A stretch of 64,000 nt of DNA, taken from positions 1-64,000 of the forward strand of contig JAJYLH010000015.1 in NCBI GenBank assembly GCA_021787845.1, written 5' to 3'. The position numbers and the translations under genes are program-made. The notes below the pieces were generated by a model. The model did no database searches, was not told the DNA's origin, and saw nothing but the letters and a program-made list of their open reading frames with translations. Below are positions 39,488 through 48,974 of this stretch, piece by piece (within the stretch, counting starts at the first letter, position 1; each line of letters starts with the position of its first letter). The DNA is from Myxococcales bacterium (GTDB lineage: Bacteria > Myxococcota > Myxococcia > Myxococcales > JAJYLH01).

Positions 39488-40693
39488 ATGCCGTCTCGTC
39501 CGATCAGACCGATCGGTCGGATCGGTCCGATCGGTCTGATCGACGGCGCGTCGCCCCGTTTCCTCGGCGCGCTGCTCGTCCTCGCCCTGGTGGCTTGCGC
39601 TCCGCACGGGGGTCCCCCCGGGGCGAAGAACCCGTTCGCGATGGGGCCGGTCCCGGTGCGGGTGGCGACGGTCGCGCGCAAGGCGGAACCCCTTCAAGCC
39701 CGGGCGGTGGGCCAGGTCGCGACGTTGCAGGACGTGGCGGTGATTCCCCAGGTCGACGGGCGCCTCTTGGCGGCGCATTTCCGGGAAGGAGGGGAGGTGG
39801 CGCGGGGGCAGCTCCTCTTCACCATCGACCCGCGGCCGTACCAGGCGGCGCTCGCGCAGGCGCAGGCGAACCTGGCGCGCGACCGGGCCCAGGCGGCGCA
39901 ATCCCGGCGGGACGCCGCGCGGTACGCGGCCATCGTCGGCAAGGGCTACGTGACCGAGCAGCAGGCGGCGCAGGCGAAGGCGACCGCCGAGGCGCAAGCG
40001 GCGACGGTGGCGGCGGACCGGGCGGCGGTGCAGACCGCTTTGCTCAACCTCTCCTACTGCCAGATTCGCTCGCCCATTTCCGGGAAGACGGGGCTCTTGG
40101 GTGTCAAGGTCGGCAACGTCGTCAAGGCGAATCAGGCGACGCCCCTCATCACCATCAACCAGCTCAAGCCCATCGGCGTGACGTTCTCGCTCCCGTCGAA
40201 GGAGCTCCCGTCGATTCAGGCGAACTTCGGGAACGGGCCGCTCGCGACGCAGGCGGTGGTGCCGGGCGCAACCACGAGCGCGTTCGGTGGGCTCTCCTTC
40301 ATCGACAACACCGTGAACACCCAGACCGGCACCATCACCCTTCGGGCGACGTTTCCCAACGCGGATGAGCTGCTCTGGCCGGGCGAGCCGGTCGACGTGG
40401 TGCTGACGGTGGCGGTGCAGAAGGATGCGGTGGTGGTCCCGTCGAGCGCGGTGCAGGAGGGGCAGCAGGGCACCTACGCGTTTGTCGTCAAGCCGGACAA
40501 GACGGTCGAGGAGCGCGCGATATCGATCGCCCGGACGGTGGGCGAGGACTCCATCGTGCAGACCGGCCTCGCGCCCGGCGACGTCGTGGTGACGGACGGC
40601 GCCCTCGCCCTGGTGAACGGCTCGCACGTCCAGATCCTGGGGGGCGAAACCCCTGTCGCTCCCATTCCCGACGGCGGCACCGAGGTGCATTAA
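39488..40693 (+). CDS. RND efflux periplasmic adaptor (membrane-fusion protein), lipoprotein
   Basis: A 401-residue adaptor linking the RND pump to the TolC-type channel. From ATG 39488 the N-region is Arg/Pro/Ile/Gly-rich (encoded by repeat array D), then hydrophobic LGALLVLALVAC with lipobox Cys37. A biotinyl-lipoyl-like half (VIPQVDGRLLAAHFREGGEVARGQLLFTIDPRPYQAAL) precedes the alpha-hairpin, the second half (IRSPISGKTGLLGVKVGNVV) and beta-barrel domains, as in MdtA/AcrA. An alternative ATG at 39350 overlaps the tolC stop (ATGA) and has GGGAGA before it, but would put more than 80 residues ahead of the lipobox. No start exists between the repeat and the signal core. Confidence 0.92.
   Translation: MPSRPIRPIGRIGPIGLIDGASPRFLGALLVLALVACAPHGGPPGAKNPFAMGPVPVRVATVARKAEPLQARAVGQVATLQDVAVIPQVDGRLLAAHFREGGEVARGQLLFTIDPRPYQAALAQAQANLARDRAQAAQSRRDAARYAAIVGKGYVTEQQAAQAKATAEAQAATVAADRAAVQTALLNLSYCQIRSPISGKTGLLGVKVGNVVKANQATPLITINQLKPIGVTFSLPSKELPSIQANFGNGPLATQAVVPGATTSAFGGLSFIDNTVNTQTGTITLRATFPNADELLWPGEPVDVVLTVAVQKDAVVVPSSAVQEGQQGTYAFVVKPDKTVEERAISIARTVGEDSIVQTGLAPGDVVVTDGALALVNGSHVQILGGETPVAPIPDGGTEVH
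39500..39543. repeat. GATCGGTCN array D, inside coding sequence
   Basis: About five 9-bp units around one GACCGATCGGTC centre, lying within the reading frame of the MFP gene just before its hydrophobic signal core. The frame reads it as repeated Pro-Ile-Gly/Arg triplets ([15 protein letters not shown]). Confidence 0.88.
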
Positions 40694-43600
40694 GTGAACC
40701 TCTCCGAGCCCTTCATCCGGCGCCCGGTGGCGACGACGCTGGTGTCGATTGCCATCGTCGCGTTCGGCGTGGTCGCCTATCGGACCCTGCCGGTCAGCGA
40801 CCTGCCGAACGTCGACTTCCCGGTCATCCAGGTGTCGGCGCAGCTTCCCGGCGCGAGCCCGGAAACGATGGCCTCCGCCGTGGCGACGCCCTTGGAGCGG
40901 CAGTTCTCGACCATCCAGGGCTTGCAGTCGATGACCTCGACCAACTCCCTCGGGTCGACCTCGATTGCCCTGCAGTTCGTGCTCGAGCGGCCGATCGACG
41001 CGGCGGCGCAGGATGTCCAGGCGGCCATCGCCGCGGCCTTGCCCCGCCTCCCGCCGATGCCGACGCCGCCGTCGTACCAGAAGGTGAACCCGGCGGACCA
41101 GCCGATCATGTACGTCGCGCTCACGTCGAAGGAATTGCCGCTCTACACGCTCGACGAATACGCGGAGACGCGCCTGGCCGAGCACATCTCGACCATCTCC
41201 GGGGTGGCGCAGGTGCTCGTCTACGGCGCGCAGAAGTACGCGGTGCGCATCGAGGTGAACCCGCAAGCGCTTTCGAGCCGTGGCATCGGCCTCGACCAGG
41301 TGCAGCAGGCGATCCAGAGCGCCAACGTGAACCTCCCGACCGGCCTCCTCTCGGGCCATTCGGTCTCGTACACGGTGGAAGCCAACGGGCAGCTCACCCG
41401 CGCTTCCGCGTACGAACCGATCATCGTCGGCACCTCGAACGGCTCGCCGGTGCGACTCTCCGACGTGGCGGCGGCGAAGGACAGCGTCGAGAACGATCAG
41501 GTCTCGGCGTGGTACTCGGGCCAGCGCGCGGTCGTGCTGGCCATCCAGCGGCAGCCGGGAACCAACACGGTCGAGGTGGCTTCCAGCGTGAAGACGCTCC
41601 TCCCGAAATTCGCGAAAGAGCTTCCGGCGAGCGTTTCGTTGCATGTCCTCTACGACCGCTCGGTGTCCATCAAGAACTCGGTGAGCGACGTGAAGCTGAC
41701 GTTGCTCATCACCCTGTTCCTCGTCGTGGCGGTGATTTTCATCTTCCTGCGCACCCTGCGGGCGACGATCATCCCCAGCCTGGCGTTGCCGATGTCGGTC
41801 GTCGGCACCTTCGTCGCGATGTGGCTCCTCGGCTACAGCATGGACAACCTGTCCCTGATGGCCTTGACGCTCTCGGTGGGCTTCGTCGTCGACGACGCGG
41901 TGGTGATGCTCGAGAACATCGTCCGCCACATGGAGCTGGGCGAAGGGGTCCTGGAGGCCGCGCTCAAGGGCTCGAAAGAAATCGGCTTCACCATCGTCTC
42001 GATGACCCTCTCCCTGACGGCGGTGTTCATCCCGGTCTTGTTCATGGGCGGCATCGTGGGCCGGCTCTTCCGCGAGTTCGCCGTGACCATCGCGGTGGCG
42101 ATTCTGATCTCGGGCTTCATCTCGCTGACCCTGACGCCGATGCTGTCGAGCCGCTTCCTCCGGCCGGTCCACCACGAAGACGACAATTGGATGAAGCGCA
42201 TCGCGGAGCGCGCGTTCGACAAGCTGCGTGACCTGTACGGGAGCTCGCTCGCGCTCGTGCTGCGCCATCGGGTGATCACGATGCTGGTTTCGCTCGGCAT
42301 CCTGGTCGCGGCGGGCTACCTCTTCACGAAGATTCCCAAAGGCTTCCTCCCCAGCGAGGACAACGGCCAGATCTTCGCGCAGACGGAGGCGAAGCAGGGC
42401 ATCTCGTTCGACGCGATGAAGAAGCATCAGCTCGAGCTGATGCAGATCGTCGAGCACGATCCGAACGTCAAGGAATTCATGTCGTCGGTGGGCGCGATGC
42501 CCGGCCGTCCGAGCAACACTGGCTTCATGTTCATGCATTTGAAACCGCTCGGTAAGCGGTTGCCGGTCGACGCCATCATCGCCGAGCTGCGTCGCAAGTT
42601 CGCGAAGGTTCCCGGCATCCGGGCGTACATCCAGAACCCGCCGCCCATCCGCATCGGCGGCAAGCTGACGAAGGGCGAATACCAGTACCAGCTCCAAGGC
42701 ACCGACACGCACCTGCTCTATGCCGATTCCGCCAAGCTCGAAGCCGCGATGCACAAGATCCACGGGCTCATCGATGTCACGAGCGACCTCGAGCTGACCA
42801 ACCCGCAGCTCAACGTCGAGGTCGACCGCGACCGCGCCTCGCTCCTCGGGGTTTCGTTGGAGCAGGTGGAGGACGCGCTCTACACGGCCTTCGGAACGAG
42901 GCAGGTGTCGACCATCTACGCTCCGGAAAACGAGTACCAAGTGATCATGGAGCTGTCGCCCCAATACCGCCGCCGGCCGAACGCCTTGAATGTTCTCTAC
43001 GTCCGGTCGAACACTGGCAAGCTCGTGCCGTTGAGCGCGGTGGCGAAGCTGACCCACACGGTCGGACCCTTGACCGTCAACCACGCCGGGCAGCTCCCCG
43101 CGGTGACGCTCTCGTTCAACGTGCTCCCGGGAACCAGCATCGGCGACGCCACCGCCGCCGTCGAGCGCGCCGCCCGTGGGATTCTGCCGCCCACGATCAC
43201 CGCGAGCTTCCAGGGCAACGCGCAGGCGTTCGCCTCGAGCTTGTCCGACCTGGGAACCCTGCTCCTCCTCGCGGTGCTGGTCATCTACCTGGTGCTGGGC
43301 ATCCTCTACGAGAGCTACCTCCATCCGATCACGATTCTCTCCGCCCTGCCCTTCGCCGGCTTCGGCGCGCTCCTGACGCTGTGGATCTTCCACACCGAGC
43401 TCTCGCTCTACGCCTTCGTCGGCCTCATCATGCTGGTCGGCCTCGTCAAGAAGAACGGCATCATGATGGTCGACTTCGCCATCGACTCCCGGCGGACGGG
43501 CAAGGGCCCCCGGGACGCCATCCACGAGGCGGCGCTGATCCGGTTCAGGCCGATTCTGATGACCACCTTCGCGGCCTTGATGGGCGCCTTGCCGATTGCC

Positions 43601-43807
43601 CTGGCCAGCGGCGCGGGCGCGGAATCGCGGCGGCCCCTGGGCCTCGCGGTCGTCGGCGGCCTCCTCTTCTCCCAGCTCTTGACCCTCTACGTGACCCCGG
43701 TCTTCTACACCTACATGGAAGGCCTGAGCACGCGGGTCGCCGCCTGGCGAGCGCGACGGGCCGCCCGACACCACCCGCCTCCCCCGGAAACCCCGGCGCC
43801 GGCGTAG
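40694..43807 (+). CDS. RND-family multidrug efflux pump (HAE-1, MdtB/MdtC-like)
   Basis: A 1,037-residue inner-membrane proton-driven exporter with 12 helices and two large periplasmic loops, full length for the family. The N-terminus FIRRPVATTLVSIAIVAFG is typical of HAE-1 pumps. The TM4 proton-relay pair is in VGFVVDDAVVMLENI, followed by the usual TM5-TM6 region. The late motif FVGLIMLVGLVKKNGIMMVDFA contains the conserved TM10 region. Substrates cannot be told from sequence. GTG 40694 immediately follows the MFP stop codon, so translation is coupled. A hairpin repeat follows the stop. Confidence 0.95.
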   Translation: MNLSEPFIRRPVATTLVSIAIVAFGVVAYRTLPVSDLPNVDFPVIQVSAQLPGASPETMASAVATPLERQFSTIQGLQSMTSTNSLGSTSIALQFVLERPIDAAAQDVQAAIAAALPRLPPMPTPPSYQKVNPADQPIMYVALTSKELPLYTLDEYAETRLAEHISTISGVAQVLVYGAQKYAVRIEVNPQALSSRGIGLDQVQQAIQSANVNLPTGLLSGHSVSYTVEANGQLTRASAYEPIIVGTSNGSPVRLSDVAAAKDSVENDQVSAWYSGQRAVVLAIQRQPGTNTVEVASSVKTLLPKFAKELPASVSLHVLYDRSVSIKNSVSDVKLTLLITLFLVVAVIFIFLRTLRATIIPSLALPMSVVGTFVAMWLLGYSMDNLSLMALTLSVGFVVDDAVVMLENIVRHMELGEGVLEAALKGSKEIGFTIVSMTLSLTAVFIPVLFMGGIVGRLFREFAVTIAVAILISGFISLTLTPMLSSRFLRPVHHEDDNWMKRIAERAFDKLRDLYGSSLALVLRHRVITMLVSLGILVAAGYLFTKIPKGFLPSEDNGQIFAQTEAKQGISFDAMKKHQLELMQIVEHDPNVKEFMSSVGAMPGRPSNTGFMFMHLKPLGKRLPVDAIIAELRRKFAKVPGIRAYIQNPPPIRIGGKLTKGEYQYQLQGTDTHLLYADSAKLEAAMHKIHGLIDVTSDLELTNPQLNVEVDRDRASLLGVSLEQVEDALYTAFGTRQVSTIYAPENEYQVIMELSPQYRRRPNALNVLYVRSNTGKLVPLSAVAKLTHTVGPLTVNHAGQLPAVTLSFNVLPGTSIGDATAAVERAARGILPPTITASFQGNAQAFASSLSDLGTLLLLAVLVIYLVLGILYESYLHPITILSALPFAGFGALLTLWIFHTELSLYAFVGLIMLVGLVKKNGIMMVDFAIDSRRTGKGPRDAIHEAALIRFRPILMTTFAALMGALPIALASGAGAESRRPLGLAVVGGLLFSQLLTLYVTPVFYTYMEGLSTRVAAWRARRAARHHPPPPETPAPA

Positions 43808-43810
43808 ACG

Positions 43811-43866
43811 CCCCCCCTCCCCGACCCTCCCCCGCAGAGAGCGCGGGAGAGGGATTGGGGAGCGGG
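43811..43866. terminator. Hairpin repeat (CCCTCTCCCGC type) between convergent genes
   Basis: The strong stem CTCCCCGACCCTCCCCCGC / GCGGGAGAGGGATTGGGGAG (43817-43835 with 43842-43862) separates the convergent RND-pump and pstS genes. It has no U-tract, so a bidirectional barrier role is inferred from position. The same arms recur at 48975-49140. Confidence 0.6.
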
Positions 43867-43875
43867 GTGCTTTGC

Positions 43876-44937
43876 CTACGGCGCCGCGCCAGCCGTCGTC
43901 GCGCCGTCGATGGTGATGCTCTTGATGCGGGCGAGGACCTTCTGATCCACGTCCGGCGGCAGCGGCGCGTAGCCCAGGGCCGCGGCCGACTTCTCGCCTT
44001 CGGTCAGGCCCCACTCCCAGAATTTGAGCATCGGCGCCGCCTTGTCGCCGCTGAGGTGCTGGTAGAGCAGCACGAAGGTGAACCCGGCAATCGGGTACGC
44101 CTGCGCGCCCGCCGGGTTCGTGATCGAGACCGAGAAGTCGTCCGGCATCTGCACGCCCGCCGCGGCGGCCGAGGTCGTCTGGGTGCTCGGGAGGATGTAG
44201 TTACCAGAGCTGTTTCGCATCGCGATGATCGGCAGGTGGTTGTCCGTCGCGTACGACAGCTCGACGTATCCGATGGCCCCCGGGTTCTGTTGGACGATTC
44301 CCGTCACGCCCTCGCTCCCCTTGCCGCCCAGGCCCAGCGGCCACTTGACCGCCGTGCTGTGCCCGACCTTCGCCTTCCACTCCGGCGAAACCTTCGAGAG
44401 GTAGTCGGTGTAAATCGCGGTCGTCCCCGAGCCATCCGACCGATGCGTCACCACAATCGGCAGGTTCGGGAACTTGACGCCCGGATTCTCCTTGGCGAGC
44501 CGCGGATCGTTCCAGTTCGTGATCTGCCCCAGGTAGATGCCCGATAGCGTGTCCGGCCCCAGGTGCAGTTGCGTCGTCATCAGCGCCGGGACGTTGTAGG
44601 TGATGGCCACCGCGCCCAGGACCGTCGGCAGGTTCATCAGACCCGGCGCCGCCTCGACCTGCTCCGCGGTCAGCCACGCGTCGGAGGCGCCGAAGTCCAC
44701 CGTGCGCTTGGTGATCTGCTGGATGCCGCCCCCCGAGCCGATGGACTGGTAGTTGAGCTGCATGCTCGGATGCTTCTGGTGATAGTCGTACGCCCACTTC
44801 GTGTACAGCGGCGCCGCGAAGGTGCTGCCCGCGCCGTTGATGAGGTAGGTCTTGCCGCTCGCGGAATTCGCTCCGCTCGCGTTCGAATGGCAGGCCGCGA
44901 TCGCCAGCGCCGCCCAGATGAGGGTGAACCGTTTCAT
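43876..44937 (-). CDS. pstS: Phosphate ABC transporter substrate-binding lipoprotein PstS
   Basis: A 353-residue periplasmic phosphate-binding lipoprotein: the signal ends in AIAAC (Cys16). Family motifs include the N-terminal INGAGSTFAAPLYTKW, YQSIGSGGGIQQI and the phosphate-contacting HRSDGSGTT, together with GAIGYVE and the late TNPAGAQAYPIAGFTF. It would deliver phosphate to a PstCAB permease, but no pstC, pstA, pstB or phoU gene lies in the window. It is 19 bp downstream of a phosphate-type porin gene on the same strand, so the two form an outer-membrane-to-periplasm phosphate capture unit. A Pho-type regulator is likely, but no Pho box was identified. Confidence 0.95.
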   Translation of the reverse strand: MKRFTLIWAALAIAACHSNASGANSASGKTYLINGAGSTFAAPLYTKWAYDYHQKHPSMQLNYQSIGSGGGIQQITKRTVDFGASDAWLTAEQVEAAPGLMNLPTVLGAVAITYNVPALMTTQLHLGPDTLSGIYLGQITNWNDPRLAKENPGVKFPNLPIVVTHRSDGSGTTAIYTDYLSKVSPEWKAKVGHSTAVKWPLGLGGKGSEGVTGIVQQNPGAIGYVELSYATDNHLPIIAMRNSSGNYILPSTQTTSAAAAGVQMPDDFSVSITNPAGAQAYPIAGFTFVLLYQHLSGDKAAPMLKFWEWGLTEGEKSAAALGYAPLPPDVDQKVLARIKSITIDGATTAGAAP

Positions 44938-44956
44938 CGTACGCTCCTATGCGGCT

Positions 44957-46090
44957 CTAGAACGAGAGCTGCGTGAAAAGGCCGACTTCCTGGTAGGTCC
45001 CGGTCTGGTCGGGCACCGCCGAACCGATGGGCCCGTTCGAGGTCGCGAGCACCGTGCCCTGCAGGGTTCCCGGCAGCGCGCTGCCCGAGTCGACCGTCTC
45101 GCCCTTGTATACGAGCGCCAGGTCCCAGAACGAGAACGGCGAGTAGTCCACACCCGCGTTGTAGTACGTATCGCGCACCGACGCGTCGGTGTCCGCGTCA
45201 GGCTGCGCGTAGTCGAAACGCCCGAAGACCGAGAGCGCCGGCAGGAAGCGCCAGCTCGCGTAGACCGTCGCTCCGCGCGCCGTGTCCTCGGCGCCGGTCA
45301 CTTCCTTCGCCGTGTAGTCGTGCGCGAGGAAGCCTTCGAGGCCGACTCGGAGGGTTGGCGCATCCCAGGCGACGAGCAGGTCTTCGCGGGTGCCGGTGTG
45401 CAGCTTGAGCTTGGAGGTCTCGGCGGTGTTCTGACCGAGCTGCGAGGCCGCGCCGCCCAGGGCGACGTAGAGGTGACCGGCGAATTGCGCGTTCACCCGC
45501 GCCTCGACGCTCGGCACCTGCGCCCGGGTCGGATTGGCGTAGCCGTTGCCGTTGACGATCGAGACCTGGTAGCCGAGCATCCCGTTCGCGAAATCGCCGA
45601 GCACGTGCAGGCCCCAGTCGGCCGAGCTGCCATAGCCCAGGCGGTCGACCAGCGTGTTCTCGACGAACCGCATCCCGTACCGATCCTCGGCATAGGGAAA
45701 CCAGGGGTTGTTCGCGACGCCCGCGCGCACGATCAACGCCGGCATGAGCTTCGCCTGGATGTAGGCGTTCTTGACGAACACGTCGAAGTGCTTCGCCTGG
45801 TCGCCGACGTCGGTGAGGAAGTGCGCGCTGAACACCGGGCTCAGGCGGTAGCTGGCGCCCAGGTAGAACCGCTTCAGGTCGAAGCCGGTTCCCGAGTCGG
45901 CGCGGGTCTTGCTCTGGCCCTCGTCGACCGCGTTCTTCCAACTGAAGTCGCTGTAGGTCTTCCCGAAGATTTCGAAGGGCAGCGTCTTGGCCGCTGCGCT
46001 GCCGCTCGCCATCGGCGCCGCGCTCGCGCTCGCCGCCGAGCCGAAGAGCAGCGCCGCCGTGAGAATTGCCGCCGACCACCTTGTCCGCAT
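44957..46090 (-). CDS. Outer-membrane porin, probable phosphate-selective OprO/OprP type
   Basis: A 377-residue exported beta-barrel. The signal peptide is residues 1-24 (LTAALLFGSAASASA). The first strand region (FEIFGKTYSDFSWKN) and a repeated strand-loop pattern with SSADWGLHVLGDF and LSVFGRFDYAQPDADT follow, ending in terminal Phe (VGLFTQLSF), a barrel-assembly signal. It resembles phosphate/polyphosphate porins, and the adjacent pstS supports that specificity, but the anion-binding ladder cannot be checked by eye. ATG 46090 begins the signal peptide; the frame is open 64 codons further, through repeat array E. Confidence 0.82.
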   Translation of the reverse strand: MRTRWSAAILTAALLFGSAASASAAPMASGSAAAKTLPFEIFGKTYSDFSWKNAVDEGQSKTRADSGTGFDLKRFYLGASYRLSPVFSAHFLTDVGDQAKHFDVFVKNAYIQAKLMPALIVRAGVANNPWFPYAEDRYGMRFVENTLVDRLGYGSSADWGLHVLGDFANGMLGYQVSIVNGNGYANPTRAQVPSVEARVNAQFAGHLYVALGGAASQLGQNTAETSKLKLHTGTREDLLVAWDAPTLRVGLEGFLAHDYTAKEVTGAEDTARGATVYASWRFLPALSVFGRFDYAQPDADTDASVRDTYYNAGVDYSPFSFWDLALVYKGETVDSGSALPGTLQGTVLATSNGPIGSAVPDQTGTYQEVGLFTQLSF

Positions 46091-46226
46091 GTTCTGGCCT
46101 CGTCTCCTGGTTCGCTTCCAGCGCGAACGCGAGCGGACGATGCCGGCGCTGTGTGACGGGCCGGTGGCCGGGAAGTAAATTGTTGGGGGCGAGGCTCCGA
46201 GCCCGGGGCCGACGTCGGCGCCGACA

Positions 46227-46274
46227 AGACCGATCCGACTGATCGGACCGATCGGTCCGATCGGTCCGATCGGA
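46227..46274. repeat. GATCGGTCN array E
   Basis: About five 9-bp units with both orientations meeting at GACCGATCGGTC. It lies in the gap between cydB (stop at 46335) and the porin start (46090), both minus strand, so it is upstream of the phosphate-capture operon and downstream of cydAB. Confidence 0.85.
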
Positions 46275-46334
46275 CGTTTCACGCGCCGAGCCGCGTGGAA
46301 GAACTTCTGCGCGTGTGTCGCGCGCTTGCGCGCT

Positions 46335-47357
46335 TCAGTAGCTGTGGTGCCCGAGCTTCACTCGCCCGCGGAAGACCCAGTAGACGAGCGAGGTGTACCC
46401 GACCACGAACGGCATCCCGAGCACGGCGATGAGCGCCATGATGCCCAGCGTCTTCTCCGACGAGCTCGCGTTGAAGATGGTCAGCGACCACTTCGGGTCC
46501 AGGCTCGACGGGAGCAGGTTCGGGTACATCTCGACGCCCAGGAGCGCGACGAGGCAGGCGATGGTCACCGCCGACGAGACGAACGCCTGCAGCGGCCGGT
46601 TCAGGAAGAGCGCCCGCGGCACGTTCGCCAGAGCCAGCACGTTCGCCGCGACCAGCACCCACGCCAACGGGAAGCGCACGAAGTTCTCTTTCGCCTGTGG
46701 CAGCGTCAACAGCGCGGCGATGGTCGTGAAGATGTAGAGCACGAAGGCGACCCCGGCCGCCGTCCAGGTCCAGGTGCGCAGCCGCTCGTGCAACTCGCCT
46801 TCGGTCTTCAGGTGCAGGTAGGCCGCGCCGTGCAAGGTGAAGAGCGAAAGCGTGAACGCGCCGACCAGCACCGACCACGGCGTCACGAGGCCCAGGAGCG
46901 TTCCCGCGAAGTTCCCCTGCGCGTCGATGGGAATCCCGTGCATCACGTCGCCGACCGCGACCCCGAAGAGGAACGCCGAGCCGATGCTCGCGAGGAAGAA
47001 CAGGAAGTCCAGCGTCCCCCGCCACTTGCTCTCCGGCCGCTTCGAACGGAACTCCAGCGTCACCGCCCGGAAGATCAGCGCGAACAAGAGCACCATGAAC
47101 GGCAGGTAGAAGCCGGAAAACGCCGTCGCGTAGGCCCTCGGGAAGGCGGCGAAGAGAGCGCCGCCGAAGGTGACGAGCCACACCTCGTTCCCGTCCCACA
47201 CCGGCCCGATGGCGTTCATCAGGACCCGCCGCTCCTCGTCGTTCTTCGCGACCACGAGGTGGAGGCTCCCGACGCCGAGGTCGAACCCGTCGAGAATCGC
47301 GTAGCCCGCGAGGAGCACGCCCAGGAGGATGAACCACAAGAGATGGAGGTGGGTCAT
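46335..47357 (-). CDS. cydB: Cytochrome bd ubiquinol oxidase subunit II
   Basis: A 340-residue integral membrane subunit of the bd-type quinol oxidase, which reduces oxygen to water with electrons from quinol and supports respiration at low oxygen. The family signature is seen at the N-terminus (LLGVLLAGYAILDGFDLGVGSL) and in NAIGPVWDGNEVWLVTFGGALFAAFP, with eight or so helices after it. It starts one base after the cydA stop codon, so the two are co-translated. Confidence 0.95.
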   Translation of the reverse strand: MTHLHLLWFILLGVLLAGYAILDGFDLGVGSLHLVVAKNDEERRVLMNAIGPVWDGNEVWLVTFGGALFAAFPRAYATAFSGFYLPFMVLLFALIFRAVTLEFRSKRPESKWRGTLDFLFFLASIGSAFLFGVAVGDVMHGIPIDAQGNFAGTLLGLVTPWSVLVGAFTLSLFTLHGAAYLHLKTEGELHERLRTWTWTAAGVAFVLYIFTTIAALLTLPQAKENFVRFPLAWVLVAANVLALANVPRALFLNRPLQAFVSSAVTIACLVALLGVEMYPNLLPSSLDPKWSLTIFNASSSEKTLGIMALIAVLGMPFVVGYTSLVYWVFRGRVKLGHHSY

Positions 47358-47358
47358 G

Positions 47359-48768
47359 TCAGCTCTCCTGGCCGATCGAGAGGGCGGCCGCGGGCTCGAG
47401 CTGCCCTGCCGCTGGGCTGCCGGCGATCGCGGACGCGGGCTGCTCCACCGCTTCCGGTCCCCGTTGGATGCGGTCGTTCATCACGAAGATCCAGAGCGCG
47501 AAGAGCAGCAGGTAGACCACGCCGAAGAGGGCGATCGAGGCGAGGATCTGCCCGGGCGGCACGGTCGTCGAGACCGCGTCGGACGTGCGCAACAGCCCCT
47601 GCACGACCCACGGCTGCCGCCCCACGTCGGCGGAGATCCAGCCCAGGTCGTTCGCCGCGTAGGCCGCGAGAATCGAGAAGGTGAAGACCCACAACAGCCA
47701 GCGCTGCGTAAAGAGCTTCTTGCGCCAGAGCATCACCAGCCCGAACAACGTCAGCACGATGAAGAAGACGCCCAGCCCCACCATCAGGTGGAACGAGTAG
47801 AAGACGCCGAGCGGCGGCCGGTCGCGCGGGGCGAAGGAATCGAGCCCGGTCACCGGCGCCTTCGCGTTGCTGTGGAGCAGCAGGCTCAAGCCGCCGGGAA
47901 TCGAAATCGAGGCGTCGAGCTTGTCCGCCTTCGGGTCCGGGATGCCGAAGAGCGCGAGCCCCGCCGCTCCGCTGGAGTGGAAGTGACCCTCGAAGGCGGC
48001 GAGCTTGGCCGGCTGGTACTTCGCCACCTCGCGCGCGTGCAGGTCGCCCGTCACCAAGGCCGCCAGGGAGAAGACCGCGGCGAACCAGAGCGCCACCGTG
48101 AAGCTGCGGCGGGCGAACTCCTCGTGCTTCTTTTTCAAGAGGTACCAGGCCGAGATGCTCATGACGAAGCAGGCGCCGAGGATGAAGGCGCCGATGAGCA
48201 CGTGGGTCAGGCGAATCATGGCCGAAGGGTTGAAGACGACCGCCCAGAAGCTGGTGATTTCCGCGCGCGTGCCGAACGGCGTCGCGACGAGGTGATACCC
48301 CGCCGGCGTCTGCTGCCACGAGTTCGCGACCACGATCCACAGCGCGGAGAAGATGGAGCCGCCGGCGACCATGACGGTGGAGAAGAAGTGCATCCGGGGC
48401 GAGACCTTGTCCCAGCCGAAAACCAGCACCGCGAGAAAGCCGGACTCCAGGAAGAAGGCGAAGATGCCCTCCGCCGCCAGCGCGGAGCCGAACACGTCGC
48501 CGACGAAGCGGGAGTAGGTCGCCCAGTTGGTGCCGAACTGGAATTCCATCACGATGCCGGTCGCGACCCCGAGCGCGAAGCTGATGGCGAAGAGCTTCAC
48601 CCAGAACTTCACCGCCGCCTCGTAGATCGGCTGGCGCGTCTTCAGGTGCAGCGCCTCGAGGATGACGAGCACCCCGCCCATCCCGATGGTCAGCGGCACG
48701 AAGAGGTAGTGGAACGTCGCCGTCAGCGCGAACTGCAGGCGCGACAGCGAGACGGCATCGAGGCTCAT
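47359..48768 (-). CDS. cydA: Cytochrome bd ubiquinol oxidase subunit I
   Basis: A 469-residue heme-bearing subunit. The N-terminus [22 protein letters not shown] contains the first heme-ligand His, and [24 protein letters not shown] and [18 protein letters not shown] are family core regions with the conserved glutamates. The last motif reads ADVGRQPW, where most family members have Glu before the GRQPW segment; here it is Asp (codon GAC). The Q-loop is short, as in CioA-type enzymes. ATG 48768 has GAGGAG upstream and begins the family N-terminus, although the frame is open 96 codons further. First gene of the cydAB operon. Confidence 0.95.
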   Translation of the reverse strand: MSLDAVSLSRLQFALTATFHYLFVPLTIGMGGVLVILEALHLKTRQPIYEAAVKFWVKLFAISFALGVATGIVMEFQFGTNWATYSRFVGDVFGSALAAEGIFAFFLESGFLAVLVFGWDKVSPRMHFFSTVMVAGGSIFSALWIVVANSWQQTPAGYHLVATPFGTRAEITSFWAVVFNPSAMIRLTHVLIGAFILGACFVMSISAWYLLKKKHEEFARRSFTVALWFAAVFSLAALVTGDLHAREVAKYQPAKLAAFEGHFHSSGAAGLALFGIPDPKADKLDASISIPGGLSLLLHSNAKAPVTGLDSFAPRDRPPLGVFYSFHLMVGLGVFFIVLTLFGLVMLWRKKLFTQRWLLWVFTFSILAAYAANDLGWISADVGRQPWVVQGLLRTSDAVSTTVPPGQILASIALFGVVYLLLFALWIFVMNDRIQRGPEAVEQPASAIAGSPAAGQLEPAAALSIGQES

Positions 48769-48974
48769 GGGAGGCTCCTCTCGGAAAAGCCGCGCGCGCT
48801 GTACCAGGCACGCACAGCTCGCGCAACCTTTTCCGGCGCCGCTGTCGGGAAGCGGAAGCTTGGACCGACCCGGCGATGGCGAGCCCCCGGATCGCGCCAG
48901 GCGACGCCGACGATCGAAGGCGCCCCCGGGCCTGTCGGCTCGCTCGGGTTGCTGACCGGGTCCGGCGCCAGGTC

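Noticed and set aside
39239..44014. 1,591-codon open frame on the minus strand opposite the RND pump genes
   Set aside because: It is antisense to three clearly recognised genes, has Arg/Glu/His-rich low-complexity content and no motif; long antisense frames are expected at this GC content.
46091..46282. Upstream extension of the porin reading as Gly-Pro-Ile repeats
   Set aside because: The signal peptide begins at 46090; the extension is array E in translation.
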